Shown: piece after piece, positions 1-12,800 of the stretch | Position numbering within the stretch: position 1 is the first letter of the stretch | Layout: each line of letters begins with the position of its first letter | From: Perca fluviatilis | Taxonomy: Eukaryota > Chordata > Actinopteri > Perciformes > Percidae | NCBI RefSeq assembly: GCF_010015445.1 | Contig: NC_053118.1 | Span: 19,705,437-19,769,436 of the forward strand | Length of the DNA: 64,000 bases | Reading direction: 5' to 3' | The notes under the pieces: model-generated | The model's input: the letters and a program-made list of their open reading frames with translations, nothing else | What the model was told of the DNA's origin: nothing | Database searches by the model: none | Position numbers and translations under genes: made by a program

Positions 1-77
1 AGATATATATGATCTGGCACGATCTCACCCTAACACTACTTTATTTCATCTTGGATGTTTTGTATCTTTAATCCCAG

Positions 78-3041
78 GGTTTACCTGGGTATAAAGGGGA
101 AAAGGTATGGAACAGTTTTGGTAATTATCATTCAGTAGAAAATGCAATAGGATATATTGATTAAGATCTCTTTTTCATATAGACCTAATGTGATGTAACA
201 CAGTATCATCTGCTCCATCAGGGTTCTCGAGGCGATCGCGGTGAAAGTGGAGTGAAAGGAGACAAGGTGGGCAGAGTTTATCAGCAGGGTTGTTGCGAAT
301 GTAGCAGTACTAGAGTGTATATCTGCTGTATGTAATCTAAATTGATATTATAATTTACTGTTCGTTATCCGCAGGGGGGGATGGGTTTCCCAGGAATGCT
401 TGGACAGAAAGTGAGAAACACATTCAGTATTTAAATTCGTTCCGCAGGATTACAACTTTCCAAATCTGACCAAATTGAATGTTGAGTAAATCTGATTTGT
501 TGTGCAGGGTGAAATGGGTCCAAAAGGAGAACCTGGGATCTCAGGAAACAGAGGACCCACTGGCCGACCAGGGAAGAGAGGCAAGCAGGTGAGGAGTCTG
601 TGGTCATGTGACATTTTGATTGCATTGTTTCTTTAGATTTGTGTTGCTCAAATTAAACTGTTATTTTTGTTTTAATAATTTCTCTTCCAAAGCTAATTTA
701 TGTGCACTCGTAAAAACTACTTTTCTATGCCCCAAATGTCTTATTGCACGCTCAGGATTGAGTATTAGTTGTAAACCTTTTGATCTCTGAAACATTATGT
801 AAAGAAACGTTTCAAATATGACCACCTTGTGTAATGTTTTGATCGTGTTTCAGGGAGGGAAAGGAGACACGGGCAGCGTTGGTCCTATGGGACCTGCAGG
901 CCCACAGGGGATTCCAGGTCAGCCTGGTCCTCCTGGTTCACCTGCCACAGGTAAGAACTTCTACCTTTTACCATTTTCCAACAGATTTAAAACTCTTGAG
1001 TATACTAATTTAAAAAAAACTGACACCTTGTTCAGTCAGGTCACTCTCAGTATTTCCCCTCTGCACATACTGAGAGTGTGTGATAGAGAGCATGTTTTAC
1101 CTTTATTTAGAAGAACAATTTCTCATTTGCAACGACAACCTGTCACGTTCACACAGTTACACATTCATACCTGGAAGCTGCCCAGTACAACAACCACTGA
1201 GCAGCTCTATTGGCACAGTTGGGGCTAAGTGGCTTGATCATTTTCCCAACCTCAGATTTTATCCTGCTGGTCTGTGGATTGAACCAGCAACCTCCCAGTC
1301 CCAAGCTTGCTTATTTAACCTTTAGGCCACCACTGACCTACTAGTGTGAGAAGCAGAAGGAAACACACTTTAGACCGGAGGTAACGCCGGCAGTCTTATT
1401 TAGCACCAGAGAAACTTTATCTCCCAAGGTGAATGTTGTCATGACATCATGTGCCTAAAATGGATTTACAGATGGCGAGCCTCCCTGCAGTTTTACAAAT
1501 ATTATGTCACCAGATAACATGACATTTGTAATCTTGATCAGGTTTCTGAGTGAATTAAGATGATTGCGTTTGCTTCTTGATAGATGAATCAAAGATACTA
1601 CAGTTAATGGCATACAGTATTTATATCAGCTGTGTAGACTGTAATCTCAACAACACTTCACTTTAGCTCCTCACTTTAGTTACTTGAAACTTGTTTTGTG
1701 TCTTTTTTATATGATATTTTCTCCTCTCTGGTTATGTTTAGGACTATACATGGTTGGAACAAAGGGTGCACGTGGTCCACCAGGGCCTCCTGGAAAGTGT
1801 AGCTGCAGCCCTCTCAGTAATTCTCCATTTGATGATTATCCTTCTAGAGGAAACTATCCCAAAGTACCGGCGGTGAGGAATTAATATAAGTTTTGTCGAA
1901 AGCAAAAAAGTTATGTACTGTATTTTGTGATGCACTTAATAATTTGACACATCACTGAAAAAAACTCACATCATAATTATGTTTCAACAATGTTAAGGGC
2001 TTTTAATTACTGTTTGTATTTAAAAATCTCTGATATTAAGCTAATAAATGCTATTTTCACAAACCCGGGGGTTATTGGGGTTTAATAACTTTTGAGTTAA
2101 TTATTTAAATATAAAAGGTTGTGAGAGATAAAAGTACGCCTACTGGGGACATGAATATTGCTTTGAGACACATACTGCCAGCTAAGATATGACATTTTGA
2201 TGCTCACTATCTCAAAATTGCACTCCATTGCACCAACCATATAATTCCAAATGCACTAAATATTGAAGACATGACAGTCAATTTCCTCACTTTGCTTTTC
2301 TTTCAGATATTCGTTGTAAGCAATGAGGAAGAACTGGAGCGCCTTCACACAGATAATGCTCTGGCATTCCGCAAAGACCAGAGATCTCTCTATTTCAAAG
2401 ACATTGATGGCTGGCTGCCAATTCAGGTACCACTGCATGCAGTGAAATCAGAATATTTCATCTTGTTTTACACATGTTGACTTTTTTTTTTCTTTTCAAC
2501 TTTTTAAAACTCTGTAAAAGACTTTTCCATTCCAGTTGACGCCGTTCCAGTCCATGGAAAATGCACCTGACGATGAAGGTTACTGTGGTGACGGGATCGT
2601 GCAGATTTCCAGCGGGGAGGAGTGTGATGACAAAAACAGGGTTGTCACTGATGGCTGTGTTAGTAAGTCACGTGTCCACGTTAGGTGGTCTATTATAGCT
2701 CCTAAGTTGTACTTTGCTGTGCACATAAAACTTGACCCCTCCACCTCTGCTGTCTCCCCTTACCACAGAGTGTAAACACGCTTACTGTGGAGACGGATAC
2801 CGCTATGAGGGGGCTGAGGAGTGTGATGGAAAGGACTTTGGATACCAGACATGTAATTCATATCTTCCAGGGTAAGCACCGTATACAACTATATGTTGAC
2901 AAAAGTGAGAAGTGTTTTGTTGACATGTTCAACTGACCGAAGGGTTGTTTTTTTCCCCCTGTTATTCGCAGGTCCTATGGTCACCTCAAGTGCACACCAT
3001 ACTGTGTTATTGACTCCACAAACTGCAAGTACTTCACTTGA
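78..3041 (+). CDS. colq: Acetylcholinesterase collagenic tail peptide, 3' part (10 exons, 5' end outside window)
   Basis: ColQ anchors asymmetric acetylcholinesterase in the basal lamina of the neuromuscular junction. Exons, each bounded by AG/GT: 78-104, 222-266, 375-410, 508-588, 854-950, 1742-1872, 2307-2426, 2536-2662, 2769-2871, 2972-3041 (stop TGA 3039-3041). Phases agree throughout and give 278 visible residues. The first five exons are almost pure Gly-X-Y ([24 protein letters not shown]). The repeat is interrupted around SPATGLYMV, resumes as [11 protein letters not shown], then runs into CSCSP. The non-collagenous C-terminus has [31 protein letters not shown], and two Cys-rich modules, [14 protein letters not shown] and [16 protein letters not shown], ending CKYFT. 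This pattern is specific to ColQ C-termini that bind MuSK. The signal peptide and the proline-rich AChE attachment domain lie left of the window. The reading frame is intact. Confidence 0.95.
1097..1332 (-). repeat. tRNA-derived SINE in colq intron
   Basis: Read on the minus strand, this copy begins with a tRNA-like head: a box-A-like GTGGCCTAAAGGTTAA at about 1316-1331 and a box-B-like GGTTCAATCC at 1285-1276. It ends with a tail of the type AAATGAGAAATTGTTCT..TAAATAAAGGT near 1100-1125, a shape shared by fish SINEs that borrow a LINE 3' end. It sits antisense to colq between the exons ending at 950 and starting at 1742. Family name not assigned. Confidence 0.7.
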
Positions 3042-4900
3042 GGAGGAAGCTGGACAGTGCAGCGGGATCCTCTGTGTGTTATTTGGAATATTTTCATGCA
3101 AAAAAAGAACAATAATGCTCCAAGCAAGAGACTGTGAAGGTAGAGGCAGCCACTGATTCTATGATGAAAGAAAAAACAAAACATATATATATAAATACAA
3201 CTCCTCTGTATTGCTGCTGAGATGCCACGTAGCTCCCAGGAGTTATAGTCGGGTCAGTGGAGGTGAAAAAACCTTCTCCCACAAATAGAAAATGCACAGG
3301 CCAACTGCACTCAGTCTTTACAAGCAGGACTTAAGACTGGCCTCCTCACCATGAATCAGCCTCTGGATGCAACAGTTGTGTGACAGCCAAGACTTAATTA
3401 AGTGCCAGTGGTAGATGTTGCAGAGGAGCAGTAGCCGGGCCAGAGGCGTATTAATCTTGACCCAGTTACTGTTGAGAAAGAGAGGCAGTAGGACATCCAG
3501 AGCCATGGCCTCAGGTATTCTACTGCAGCATCAACGACAGTGCACAGCATTTGCATGAGGCTGGGATTACTAAAACCATGACAGCAGCTGTCATTATCCA
3601 AGCATGTAACCCATCACTTTACTTATTATTGCCACAAGGCTCGTAGTCTTTGTAGTCTCAATATTACATCAAGAATTTCAGTTGTAAAAGGTAAAACCAG
3701 GCATATAGTACGATCAATATGTATGGTTAGGGATGGAGATAGAGGTGCATGAATTATGCACTTGTAATATTTCAGTGAGACTGTTATACCGGGAGGCCAC
3801 ACTTCAGAGGCCGACTTGGCCTCATTAGCTTGTGGTGGAACTGTGCTTGACAGGGTCATTCAGTCTGGACAAGGTTTCATAAATCCAAAAAAAAAACGTC
3901 TCAGGAACCAACAAGTAATGTAGCTCACACAGCACCTTTCAAAGGCAACCCCTACTACTCTCTTTGTAAATTAAATGGCAGTGACTGTATGCTGAAGCAC
4001 ACAGATAACCCGAGTTTCTTCCCAGCGCTGCGCTTCAGTGAGAAATGAAATATACTGTATATGAAGGCTTGAAACTGTTATGTTCTTAATTGTCTCACTG
4101 CACAGGAAAGGCTGGGATAGTCTGTAGCTGCTAAAGGGGAGGAATTTCAATTCCAGTCTGTTCTATGGTCATTACTGTATTTACTCTAATACCTCTTTAT
4201 CCAGTCTTTCTGTCTTACAGTATAAATAGCAACACAGAAACTCAACAATAAACTTAACAGTGTAGATGTAGTGTGCTGTGTGTTGGGCACCAATGGCGAA
4301 AATGACTTTGCTGATATAAGCTAACGTTTTCCATAAGCTACTGTATGAGTCACAGTGCCAAGGATGACCTGTTCTCAGCCATACATAGATGTAGTCAGGT
4401 GTTATATAAAGTGGTTCTTCTGTAAAAAAGGAATCGAAAGATAAAGACTGTTACTATATCGTCTCCGCATGCTTGTGATACCATGCTAATGATTGTCAAA
4501 CGCTTCAACGCTTCTGTTTTGTAAATCATCGCATTCATCAGTGTAGCAGGTGTCTTAAGAAATATCAGTCTTGCTCTGCCCAGAGTGTAGCTAAGTACTG
4601 TACATATGACACACCTTATATTATAGTGATGAACTGTGCCATGCACAAAGCTGAAATCCCTTTTGGAAACTGTGTTGAATGTGCTGTCTGTGGCCTGTGC
4701 TGCTGTGCTGTATCCTCTAATGTAGTATGCACACCAATGCTGAAACATAACATGCATGTGGTAACGTACTGTAAGGCTTTATCAAATATATTATGCACTG
4801 TGACTGGGATAGTGAAAGCTCATTTTGTTTTATTGCTCTGATATGATTTATACTGCAGTTGTTGATCATTTAAAAAAGAAATAAAACAGGAATTTAAATC
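3042..4900 (+). other. colq: Probable colq 3' untranslated region
   Basis: No supported coding sequence follows the colq stop codon. AATAAA at 4880-4885 is a plausible polyadenylation signal. Other AATAAA hexamers occur near 4247 and 5692, so the true end is uncertain. Several short open frames here on both strands have no recognisable protein content. Confidence 0.45.
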
Positions 4901-6199
4901 ATTCAAAGCTTTCCACTCTGTCTTAACACACATGCATCTTTAAACTTTGCTCAGGGGTTTGTCAGTGGCTTTGCTTGCTGTGTGTTGTGAGCAAGTGGTG
5001 ACAGTGATTGGGAGGCAATGCAAAAAGCCTGAAGACAGCGATAGAGATGCTATTGATGTTCTTTCAGAGCACTTACTGTAAAAAAAGAAGAAGCAGATAT
5101 CTATCAAGTGGAAAAAAGATGCTGTCAGCAGCTCCTTGCAAAGTGCTGCGTAAGACTAAATAGTTACCAGACCACACAGTGAACCTTGCTGTTTTGTCAG
5201 ACATGACAATGGGTTTTTTCAGCTTTTCATTCTGTCTCGATGAAGCCCCCTCAGAGCTGAGTCTGTGCCTGAAGATGAGGCACAGTGATACAGGTTGGGC
5301 ACGGGCAGCCAGCCAGTGTTGCAGCAGAGATGTTTGAGGCTGGATGCAACCATATAACTCTATTAGCATGCCATATTTCTTTTCTAAATCACATCAGGAC
5401 AATTTGTCTGCTGAGATGCCCGAGTAAAAGCTTACCTTGGCGTATTTATCCCATCATGTGCATTCCCCTGACCAGGCCAATCAGATTTGTACCACAGATG
5501 TCTCAGTACAGCACTAAATGTCGCTGGAGAAGCAATGGCCAAGCTGATTCTACTGCTCCGTAATAAAAAGATCTGTGCTCCATTTGTGGAGTTCGTGAAC
5601 TTTGAGCAGTTCTCTTAAAGTATAGAGGGTGGTCTAGACCTACTCTGTTAAGTGTCCTGAGATAATGTCTGTTATGATTTGACACCATAAATAAAATTGA
5701 ATTAGGTACAAATTAATTGATGAAGTAATAGCTGTTTGTTGTGGATTTTTTTTATTGATTTTTCCTCTCTCAAAGACAATGTCATAGAGTTACATTTGTA
5801 GGAAGCAGGATTTAATTTGAGCTCTCACAGGTATTAAGTTGATGAACTGAAATCAAAAACTTTTCCCAACAAAAGGGGTTATTTTAGTGCAGGCTTGATG
5901 GTGTAGCATTACAGCTGTTGCAGAATCCCTGACCTATAAGCAGGAATGGCTGGCGTGCAGGGTGCTGTGGTCCTGGCAGAGGACACACTACTGCTGCACA
6001 TGCAAAACACTCACAGCAAAGTATGCAAAGGTGTTATTTGAGCACAGTGCCACTGTTTAGCCAAACTAGAACACCTGTGCAGATTTACTATCTTTTGCTT
6101 ACTCGTCTATTTGTTCAGTTAACAAGTGAAATGTAAAGGGCTGAGGATCAATTACACACTCAACATTAAAGTTGCTAAGGTTGGCCTAAGATGACGGCC
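4901..6199. other. Intergenic spacer without recognised genes
   Basis: AT-rich unique-looking DNA between the likely colq 3' end and the first MITE. I see no exon with splice sites, no RNA gene and no clear repeat boundary here. Confidence 0.5.
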
Positions 6200-6203
6200 T
6201 TAA

Positions 6204-7169
6204 AGGTGCTGTCGGTAGGATTGCGAAGATCCAGGACTTAGGCTGCTTGCACACTACTGGCTCCCATGTTAACAGGTTAGAACTTGCACACTGCCTGCGT
6301 GACATGTACGTATCAGGCACGTATCAGGCACGGCTCGAGCCGCGAAGAAAACGCGTGCATGCTAGAAATAGGACCGATGCCTATTTTTCACGCGACATGC
6401 AAGCGTGTTGGAAGCGTTTCCAGGCAAAATAGAATACAAAAAGATGTTTATATGTCATTTTGACACAAATACATTTAATAAATGACATTTTGATGTTTGA
6501 AAGTCTCTAGGTTTTGACATAAATGCAGATATAAATGTAACTTAAAAAAATAGTAATAATTATCGATTTTCAAATATTGCACCTGTCAATACAGAACGAA
6601 ATATTCTGTAGCCCATTTTGCCGTCAATACTGCCGACGTTGTCTTTGCTGTAATCAAATCAGTAGGCCTATATATTTATGTTTAACATGACATATACACG
6701 TTTATTTCTTTTTATCAATGGGAAACATACATGTGTACAGACAAGGCTAGCAGTAGCAGTAGCAGCAGCAGCGCTGCGTCAGACACGTTTCTGATGTGCA
6801 AAGACATAGAAAACGCCACGCAGCTGCCACGCAACTGACACGCAACAGAAATGTCACGCTCACGCCATGCAGCCAGTGTGCAGACGGCCTTAGCCAAAAA
6901 AATTTAACATCGACAACTTCCCAGTCCCTCCCCCCTTTCCGCTAAAGCCTAAAACGGTCCCTTAAGCCTCTCCCCCCACAAGGGAGAATTAATGTGTGTG
7001 CATTAGCAGTGACACACAGTTAGACCTCGCACTACAGGCTGTAGGTGGTGCCAGAGGAGCCAATTTCTTCTTTTTTTATTACCTGCTTCATGTAGTTCTA
7101 CTCAAACATAGGGTCAGTTTCAGCAAATATGACAGAAAGTTAGTTTTATAAGTCTTACCTACTGCACCT
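6204..7169. mobile_element. MITE with TTAA target duplication
   Basis: Ends are AGGTGCTGTCGGTAGGA on the left and TCTTACCTACTGCACCT on the right, an imperfect terminal inverted repeat of about 17 bp. Both ends are flanked by TTAA (6200-6203 and 7170-7173), the target choice of piggyBac-like and similar elements. There is no transposase frame. A second MITE (6241-6889) is inserted inside it. Confidence 0.7.
6241..6889. mobile_element. MITE nested inside the 6204-7169 element
   Basis: The left end GGCTGCTTGCACACTACTGG mirrors the right end CCAGTGTGCAGACGGCC. Both sides are flanked by TTA (6238-6240 and 6890-6892), the 3-bp duplication typical of PIF/Harbinger elements. Sub-terminal sequence rich in GCGTGACA/TGTCACGC-like words is also arranged in inverted orientation. 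Non-autonomous; superfamily is an inference from the TSD only. Confidence 0.6.
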
Positions 7170-7232
7170 TTAATTAGCAGAAACATTGTTTTACCTCTGG
7201 GTTCCTATCTGATACAAAATATAAGACATTAA

Positions 7233-8149
7233 AGTGATGGTTCGGAGTAATTCACCCTAGGGTCCTTTGCACCATGACCTCGAGCCAAACACCCCCCAGA
7301 AGCTTTTTTCACCTGGGTCTAACATTGGGAGAGTTAGCGTAGAGTAGCGTTATCAGCTGAATAGCTTAGCGCAGGGGCTAACGGACCGACGTTTGTATCT
7401 CGAATAATACCCCATGCGAATATTAACGCCTACGAATGTATCAAACCAAACCCCCTAAAAAAATTATAGTTATGCTCTTATAAACGATGGATTGTAAAGT
7501 TTGTAGGTACACCAGAAGTTTTATATAACACTTTCGCCTGCTGGCTTCTGCTCTCTGCTGTTGTTGCTGCTGTAAGACGAGTGCTTAGGGCCGTCTACAA
7601 AAAAAAAAAAAACACTGAAAAGAGATGCAACAAAAATATTTATTAATTTAACTTTTTTTTTTAAGTAAGTGCTGTAGTTTAACTAGCAGGACACAAGTAA
7701 TAATTGAGGTGTGTTTGGAGACATTACCTTATTTAATCATTGAATTAATACATATTTTTGTTGTAACTCTTTTCGGTGTAGTAATTTGTAGACGGCCCTA
7801 AGCACTTGTCTAACTGCAGGTAGCAGCAGCAGCAGCAACAGAGAGCTGAAGAGAGCAGGCAAGTGTTCATAAACTTCTGGTGTACTTACAAACTTTCCAA
7901 TCCATCGTTTTATGAGAGCATAACCTATTTGTACTACTTGTAGACGTTTGGTATCATTTCGGGCATTATTAGTGGGGTAACTTACAAGATACAAACATGG
8001 GTCCATTAGCCCCTGCGCTAAGCTATTCAGCTGATAACGCTACTCTAGCTAACTCTCCCAATGTTATACCCAGGTGAAAAAGCTTCGGGGGTGTTGGCTC
8101 GAGGTCATGGTGCAAAGGACCCTAGGGTGAATTACTCCGAACCATCACT
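7233..8149. mobile_element. Fold-back MITE with long inverted arms
   Basis: Almost the whole 917 bp is an inverted repeat. Sequence from 7233 (AGTGATGGTTCGGAGTAATT) through the GCAGGGGCTAA region and on to GGGCCGTCTACAAA near 7600 reappears in reverse complement from about 7785 to 8149. It is flanked by TTAA at 7229-7232 and 8150-8153. The arms are imperfect (substitutions and short indels), so the copy is not brand new. No transposase is encoded. Confidence 0.85.
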
Positions 8150-8153
8150 TTAA

Positions 8154-9837
8154 TAACACATTTGACTACGACAGGACTGGACACACACTAAGACAACTTC
8201 ATTATTTATTATGTAAAAATCAAATAGCATCTTATATACAGTCATAGAAAAAACAAATCAAATGTTTGCAATATTACAATGGAATATTGTCAGGATCAAC
8301 ACTGGACAATAAAACAGGCCATTGCAGTGATGTAAACCTCCTGCAAATGACTTACTCCAAGAAGTATAACTGTATGCCTTCCTGTAAACACAAAAGAAAA
8401 GTGAGATTAAAGTTGAAAATACTATGCGGTACGTCAGTCTTGGTAAAAAAAAAAAGAAAAGCCCTATGTTAATGTTCCTGCTTTGTTCTGATGGGAGGTT
8501 GAGTCCTACCACTCATTTTGTCATTGTTGAGTTGACATCACAAAATATTAAGTATGGCTGGTAACAACACTCATGTTTATGTATCAGTGCATGGGCGAGA
8601 TGATGAAATCTGTAGAGTAGCTGAATGTCACGGTTCGTTATCAGTACAAAGATAAATGAGAAGCAACGTATATTAACGTTCCATCTATCCCCTTCAGGAT
8701 TATTTATTAACTTGGTTAATTCAAGTCCTTGGCTGATTCATTTTCCACTGGCACCTATGTTACTTATTACATAAAACCATGCAATCAATAAACATGCTCT
8801 ATGTATACAAATGTCCATGCAATAGCTGGACTGAACTGATCCCCATGATATTAATATGAACTTTATAACTTAAGACTTAACAAATATACATTGTGAAAAT
8901 GCATTCTATGCATTGGTTTGTGCAGAGGATGTCCACTAAAGTATTCAGCAGTTGTCAGTACTTAAACAGCTACACTGTATTATTTAATTCCTGCGTGTTG
9001 TGGTACTGTAGGCAGCAGAGGCTAAAGCCATTCACACGATAGCTCCTTTTTGGTCCCACGGAATGTCTCTAGAGCAATTGTTCATAACATGTTAGCGATG
9101 TAAAACAAAAAAAATTGTCAAACTGCAGGATGTATATTACATTTTCAGGGAAAGATGAATATAAATCTGACATAATTTCCTAAACTCAACAGTCAGTGTA
9201 ATAACCTTCTTTGTTTTTTACCCCAAATGCTTAAAGTTAGCCCAGTATGCAACTCCATCACATACATATTGGGCATCGGAACAATCCGACATAGCTTTTG
9301 TCCAAATAATGCTTAGTTGTAAGTAGGACCTCATTCCATAAATCCGCAGAAACAAGGACAATCTTGATTATAAATTACTTTAGGGGAAATCATAAATGGT
9401 TATCTAGGGAAGTCACTAGAGCCAAATAACTTGTGTTTATGTACCTGTACACAAAAAAACAAAAAACACACACACAATACAGCCACAGTGTGCACCAGAA
9501 ACAAATCTATCATCAAACGAATCATTATGGCAGGTTGTCTGCATAATAGGGCTAAAAAACCCTACGCTGTCAATGGTCTTTTAAACAAGACCTAGGAACT
9601 ACATTTTGTCAAACAATAATGTCTTTAATTGTAATGCTTGCTCCTAAATACAGACATGAATACCTTCTTCAAACCTCGACCCTCCACTGTCCTAGAGTTT
9701 AACAACCACCTCACACTGACACGCTTCATTATTTTGTAAACAAGATGCACTTGATGCATCTGGCACCCTCCTTCAGCGGTCAGCCACTACTCTGCCCGTG
9801 CGGTCAGGTTCTGTGCTTCCTCTGTCTGTTCCAAGTT
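8154..9837 (-). other. plekha8: Probable plekha8 3' untranslated region
   Basis: The sequence downstream (minus strand) of the plekha8 stop has no supported exon. AATAAA hexamers on the minus strand occur near 8705-8712 and 8203-8210, so the UTR may extend almost to the fold-back MITE. The exact end cannot be fixed from sequence alone. Confidence 0.4.
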
Positions 9838-12800
9838 TCACACCACTTCATCAGACTCCAGGTTGTATTCTTCATACAGCGCATCTAGGATGGCCAGCTG
9901 CTTCTCCATGGCAGGCAAATACAATCCCAGGTCCCTGTGCACGCCGCTGGTAAAGCCGCCCTTCAGCTCGTCGCCCGCTCTTGACACTAAGGCAGCGGCG
10001 AAACTTTGATAAGACGGAGCAGCTCTCAGTGCCAACTGGGGAAATAGAAGCATGCGATGGTCACACTCCAAGAATAGATGAACCTCAAGGGGGAGGGGGA
10101 AATGAAAGCATTGGTGAGAGTAAGAAATACCTACAGCAAAAACGCCTCGCACAACCCATCCGTGGTACTGCCGAAGGGTCTTTCCATAGGCGTTATCTGG
10201 GCGAGAGAATAGACAGAACATGACGAATCTCGTACATGCATTAGGTTCCACGTATTTAACTTGTTTGTAGATTTGTGCATCGTAGAAATCGGACTCACTT
10301 AGCGCTCCGTGGATGTCTTGCTCTCCTGCGTTGACCTCCGACAGAAACTCTTTGAGGAACATCAGGCCCCGTCTGAGCCACAGCAGAGCCTCGGTGGCCG
10401 AGTTACGCACCCGGGAATTCTCTGTCTGGACTTCATGCAGCACGATGGACTGTAGTGTGGGGAAGCTGGCAGGCTCCGACATCAGCTTCTGGTGAATTTT
10501 CTACAGGGTTAAGAGACAGGTTGATATAGTAACATGAACTGGAAAAAGATCCCGATTCTACTCTGCCATCGTTCTTACTTTGATTTACCAAAACCATAAG
10601 TACTACTTTTTAACAGCTCAAAAAGTGATTTGATCTAGTGTGCCTTGACAGAAGGAGGATATGAGTGATAAGCCAAATGCTTGACTTTCAAGCTAAACAA
10701 GGAGTGGAGCAGTATTATACTGTATACAGCAAATCTCCTTGTTGAAATATTATGTAGGAGATCGTAAAGTACTAGAGGTGTTGAAATTAATCAAATGATC
10801 AATGCATCAAATCGTGGACATGGACGATGCTGCATCGGTTATCGGCAGGCTCATAATCGATTATTTCTGTTTACAATTTAATGTAGGCCTAACAATATTT
10901 CTGTTTACATATTCTGTTATGTTTTGCACATTCAGAAAGTGCCATGTGCTCAGTGCTGTAGTTTTATGTATCCAATTTATTTAGTAATAGAGCACTGCAG
11001 AATGTTTTGTTTTTTAAGCTTGAAAAGCTATGAATTAAATATCCTACATGGCTTTAATAGAAAAATGTATTTGATGCATTGTGACGCATCGAGATTGATC
11101 GAATTGGGAGATCAGTGAAGATTCACACCTCTATAAAAGTACTAATGTTGATTCATCCGGTTTGGCATTCCATGTTTAGCACGATTTAGAGGCACTTCTG
11201 AAAAACTATGTCATCATTTTGTCTTGTTTAAAAGTGAAATCTGCTTTAAGATAACATATTAATGACATGTACACGTACCTTGATATTTCCAACAAAATCC
11301 ATTTTAACTGGTGCAAACACAGTGGATCCCAACTTGTCTGAGAAGAGAAAATCCATGATCATTTCTTTGTTCCCTATGAAGAAAGGATTCTTAGTTTGGT
11401 GTTATTTAGGACAGTGATGAATGCAGCTGAGGGCAGGAAACCCTGTGTAACAAGTTCAGAAGATTTCACCTTTTCGCTGCAGATTTGATGGGAAAGAAAT
11501 GTAGGCTTGTGACACACTAGAAGACCTTAGATCCTTAGCATTTCTGAAAGCATGCTGCATGGCGTACAGGATATGAAACGGATATTACTTGTATCTGGGT
11601 CTGTGTCAAGATTTGACTGGAGACATGTTTGAGCGCAGCTGGAGGTGAGGACCTGCTCGCTCTACATTATCCTGCTTATTGCATGGCTACTTAATGAAGA
11701 AATCAACTACGAATTTAAAAATGATTTCATTAATTGAAAAATGGTCCTCTAGAGTCTACGATCAGAACTGCGTCCATAGCACTAGTGTTATTTATGGCAG
11801 CGGACTGCCATAAATAACAGACCGTAGAATACTGTAATTGACCAATCAGAATCGAGTATTCAACAAAGCCTTGTAATAAATAAATAATATTTTTAGTCTT
11901 TAGTACACAGCTTTGTTGAATACTTGATCCTGACTGGTCAATTACAGCATTCTATGGTCTGTTATTCACGCAGTTTTGATCATAGACTCTGGAGGACCAT
12001 TTTTAAATCAATATTTTGTGTCAAATTATTGATTTCTTTGGTAAGTAGCCGTGAAATAAGCGGGATAATGTAGAGCAAGCGGGTCCTGCATCACCCGGTT
12101 TAATAATGACCCGCTCGCTCTACATTATCCCTTACATATTACACTGGCCATCTGACATATGTGCAAATTAAACACTGTTGTTACATCTCTCTGCAAGTCT
12201 CTCATACCACCAGATAATTACAGATTATCAAAAATCCTAATCCAACCTGTCCTCATATTTATTGGGCCAAATCTGATAAAACTTATTTTTAGTCAACCGC
12301 CTGTCAATTCCCTCTAAAACTGGCAAACAAGATGTTGTTTTTAAAGTCGTTCACTTGTTTATATTGTTACTGTGAGTGGCCATATGGATCTATGTGTAGT
12401 ACACTGTGTAGATGTGTAATGCACAAAGACAAGGCCACACAGCCACATGAACAGGTATGAGCTAACAACAAATCCAGATAGACTGAAGAAAAAAAAAAAC
12501 ATTCAGGTACAGGAGGAAATAATCGGGGCATGAAAGGATTATGATGAACCCAAGACAAAAAGCTGCCACCTCATTAAATACAGATGATGTGAATGATGGA
12601 GCATAAACAAATGACAAGTAAAATAGTGGGAAGAAGGGTGAAATGACCACATGTGAGAAAGCGGAAAAGATTAAGAGGAGGAGAGACTGAAAAGTGACCG
12701 GCCTACCTAATACTGGTACTATTGCATAGCATGAGTCCAAAAACTCTTGTGTAGGGATACCATTGTCGTCGTCCAGTCTTATATCACTAAATCTAAAAAA

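Noticed and set aside
1270..1330. tRNA gene on the minus strand
   Set aside because: Box A- and B-like words exist but there is no cloverleaf, and a SINE body and tail follow; it is a tRNA-derived SINE.
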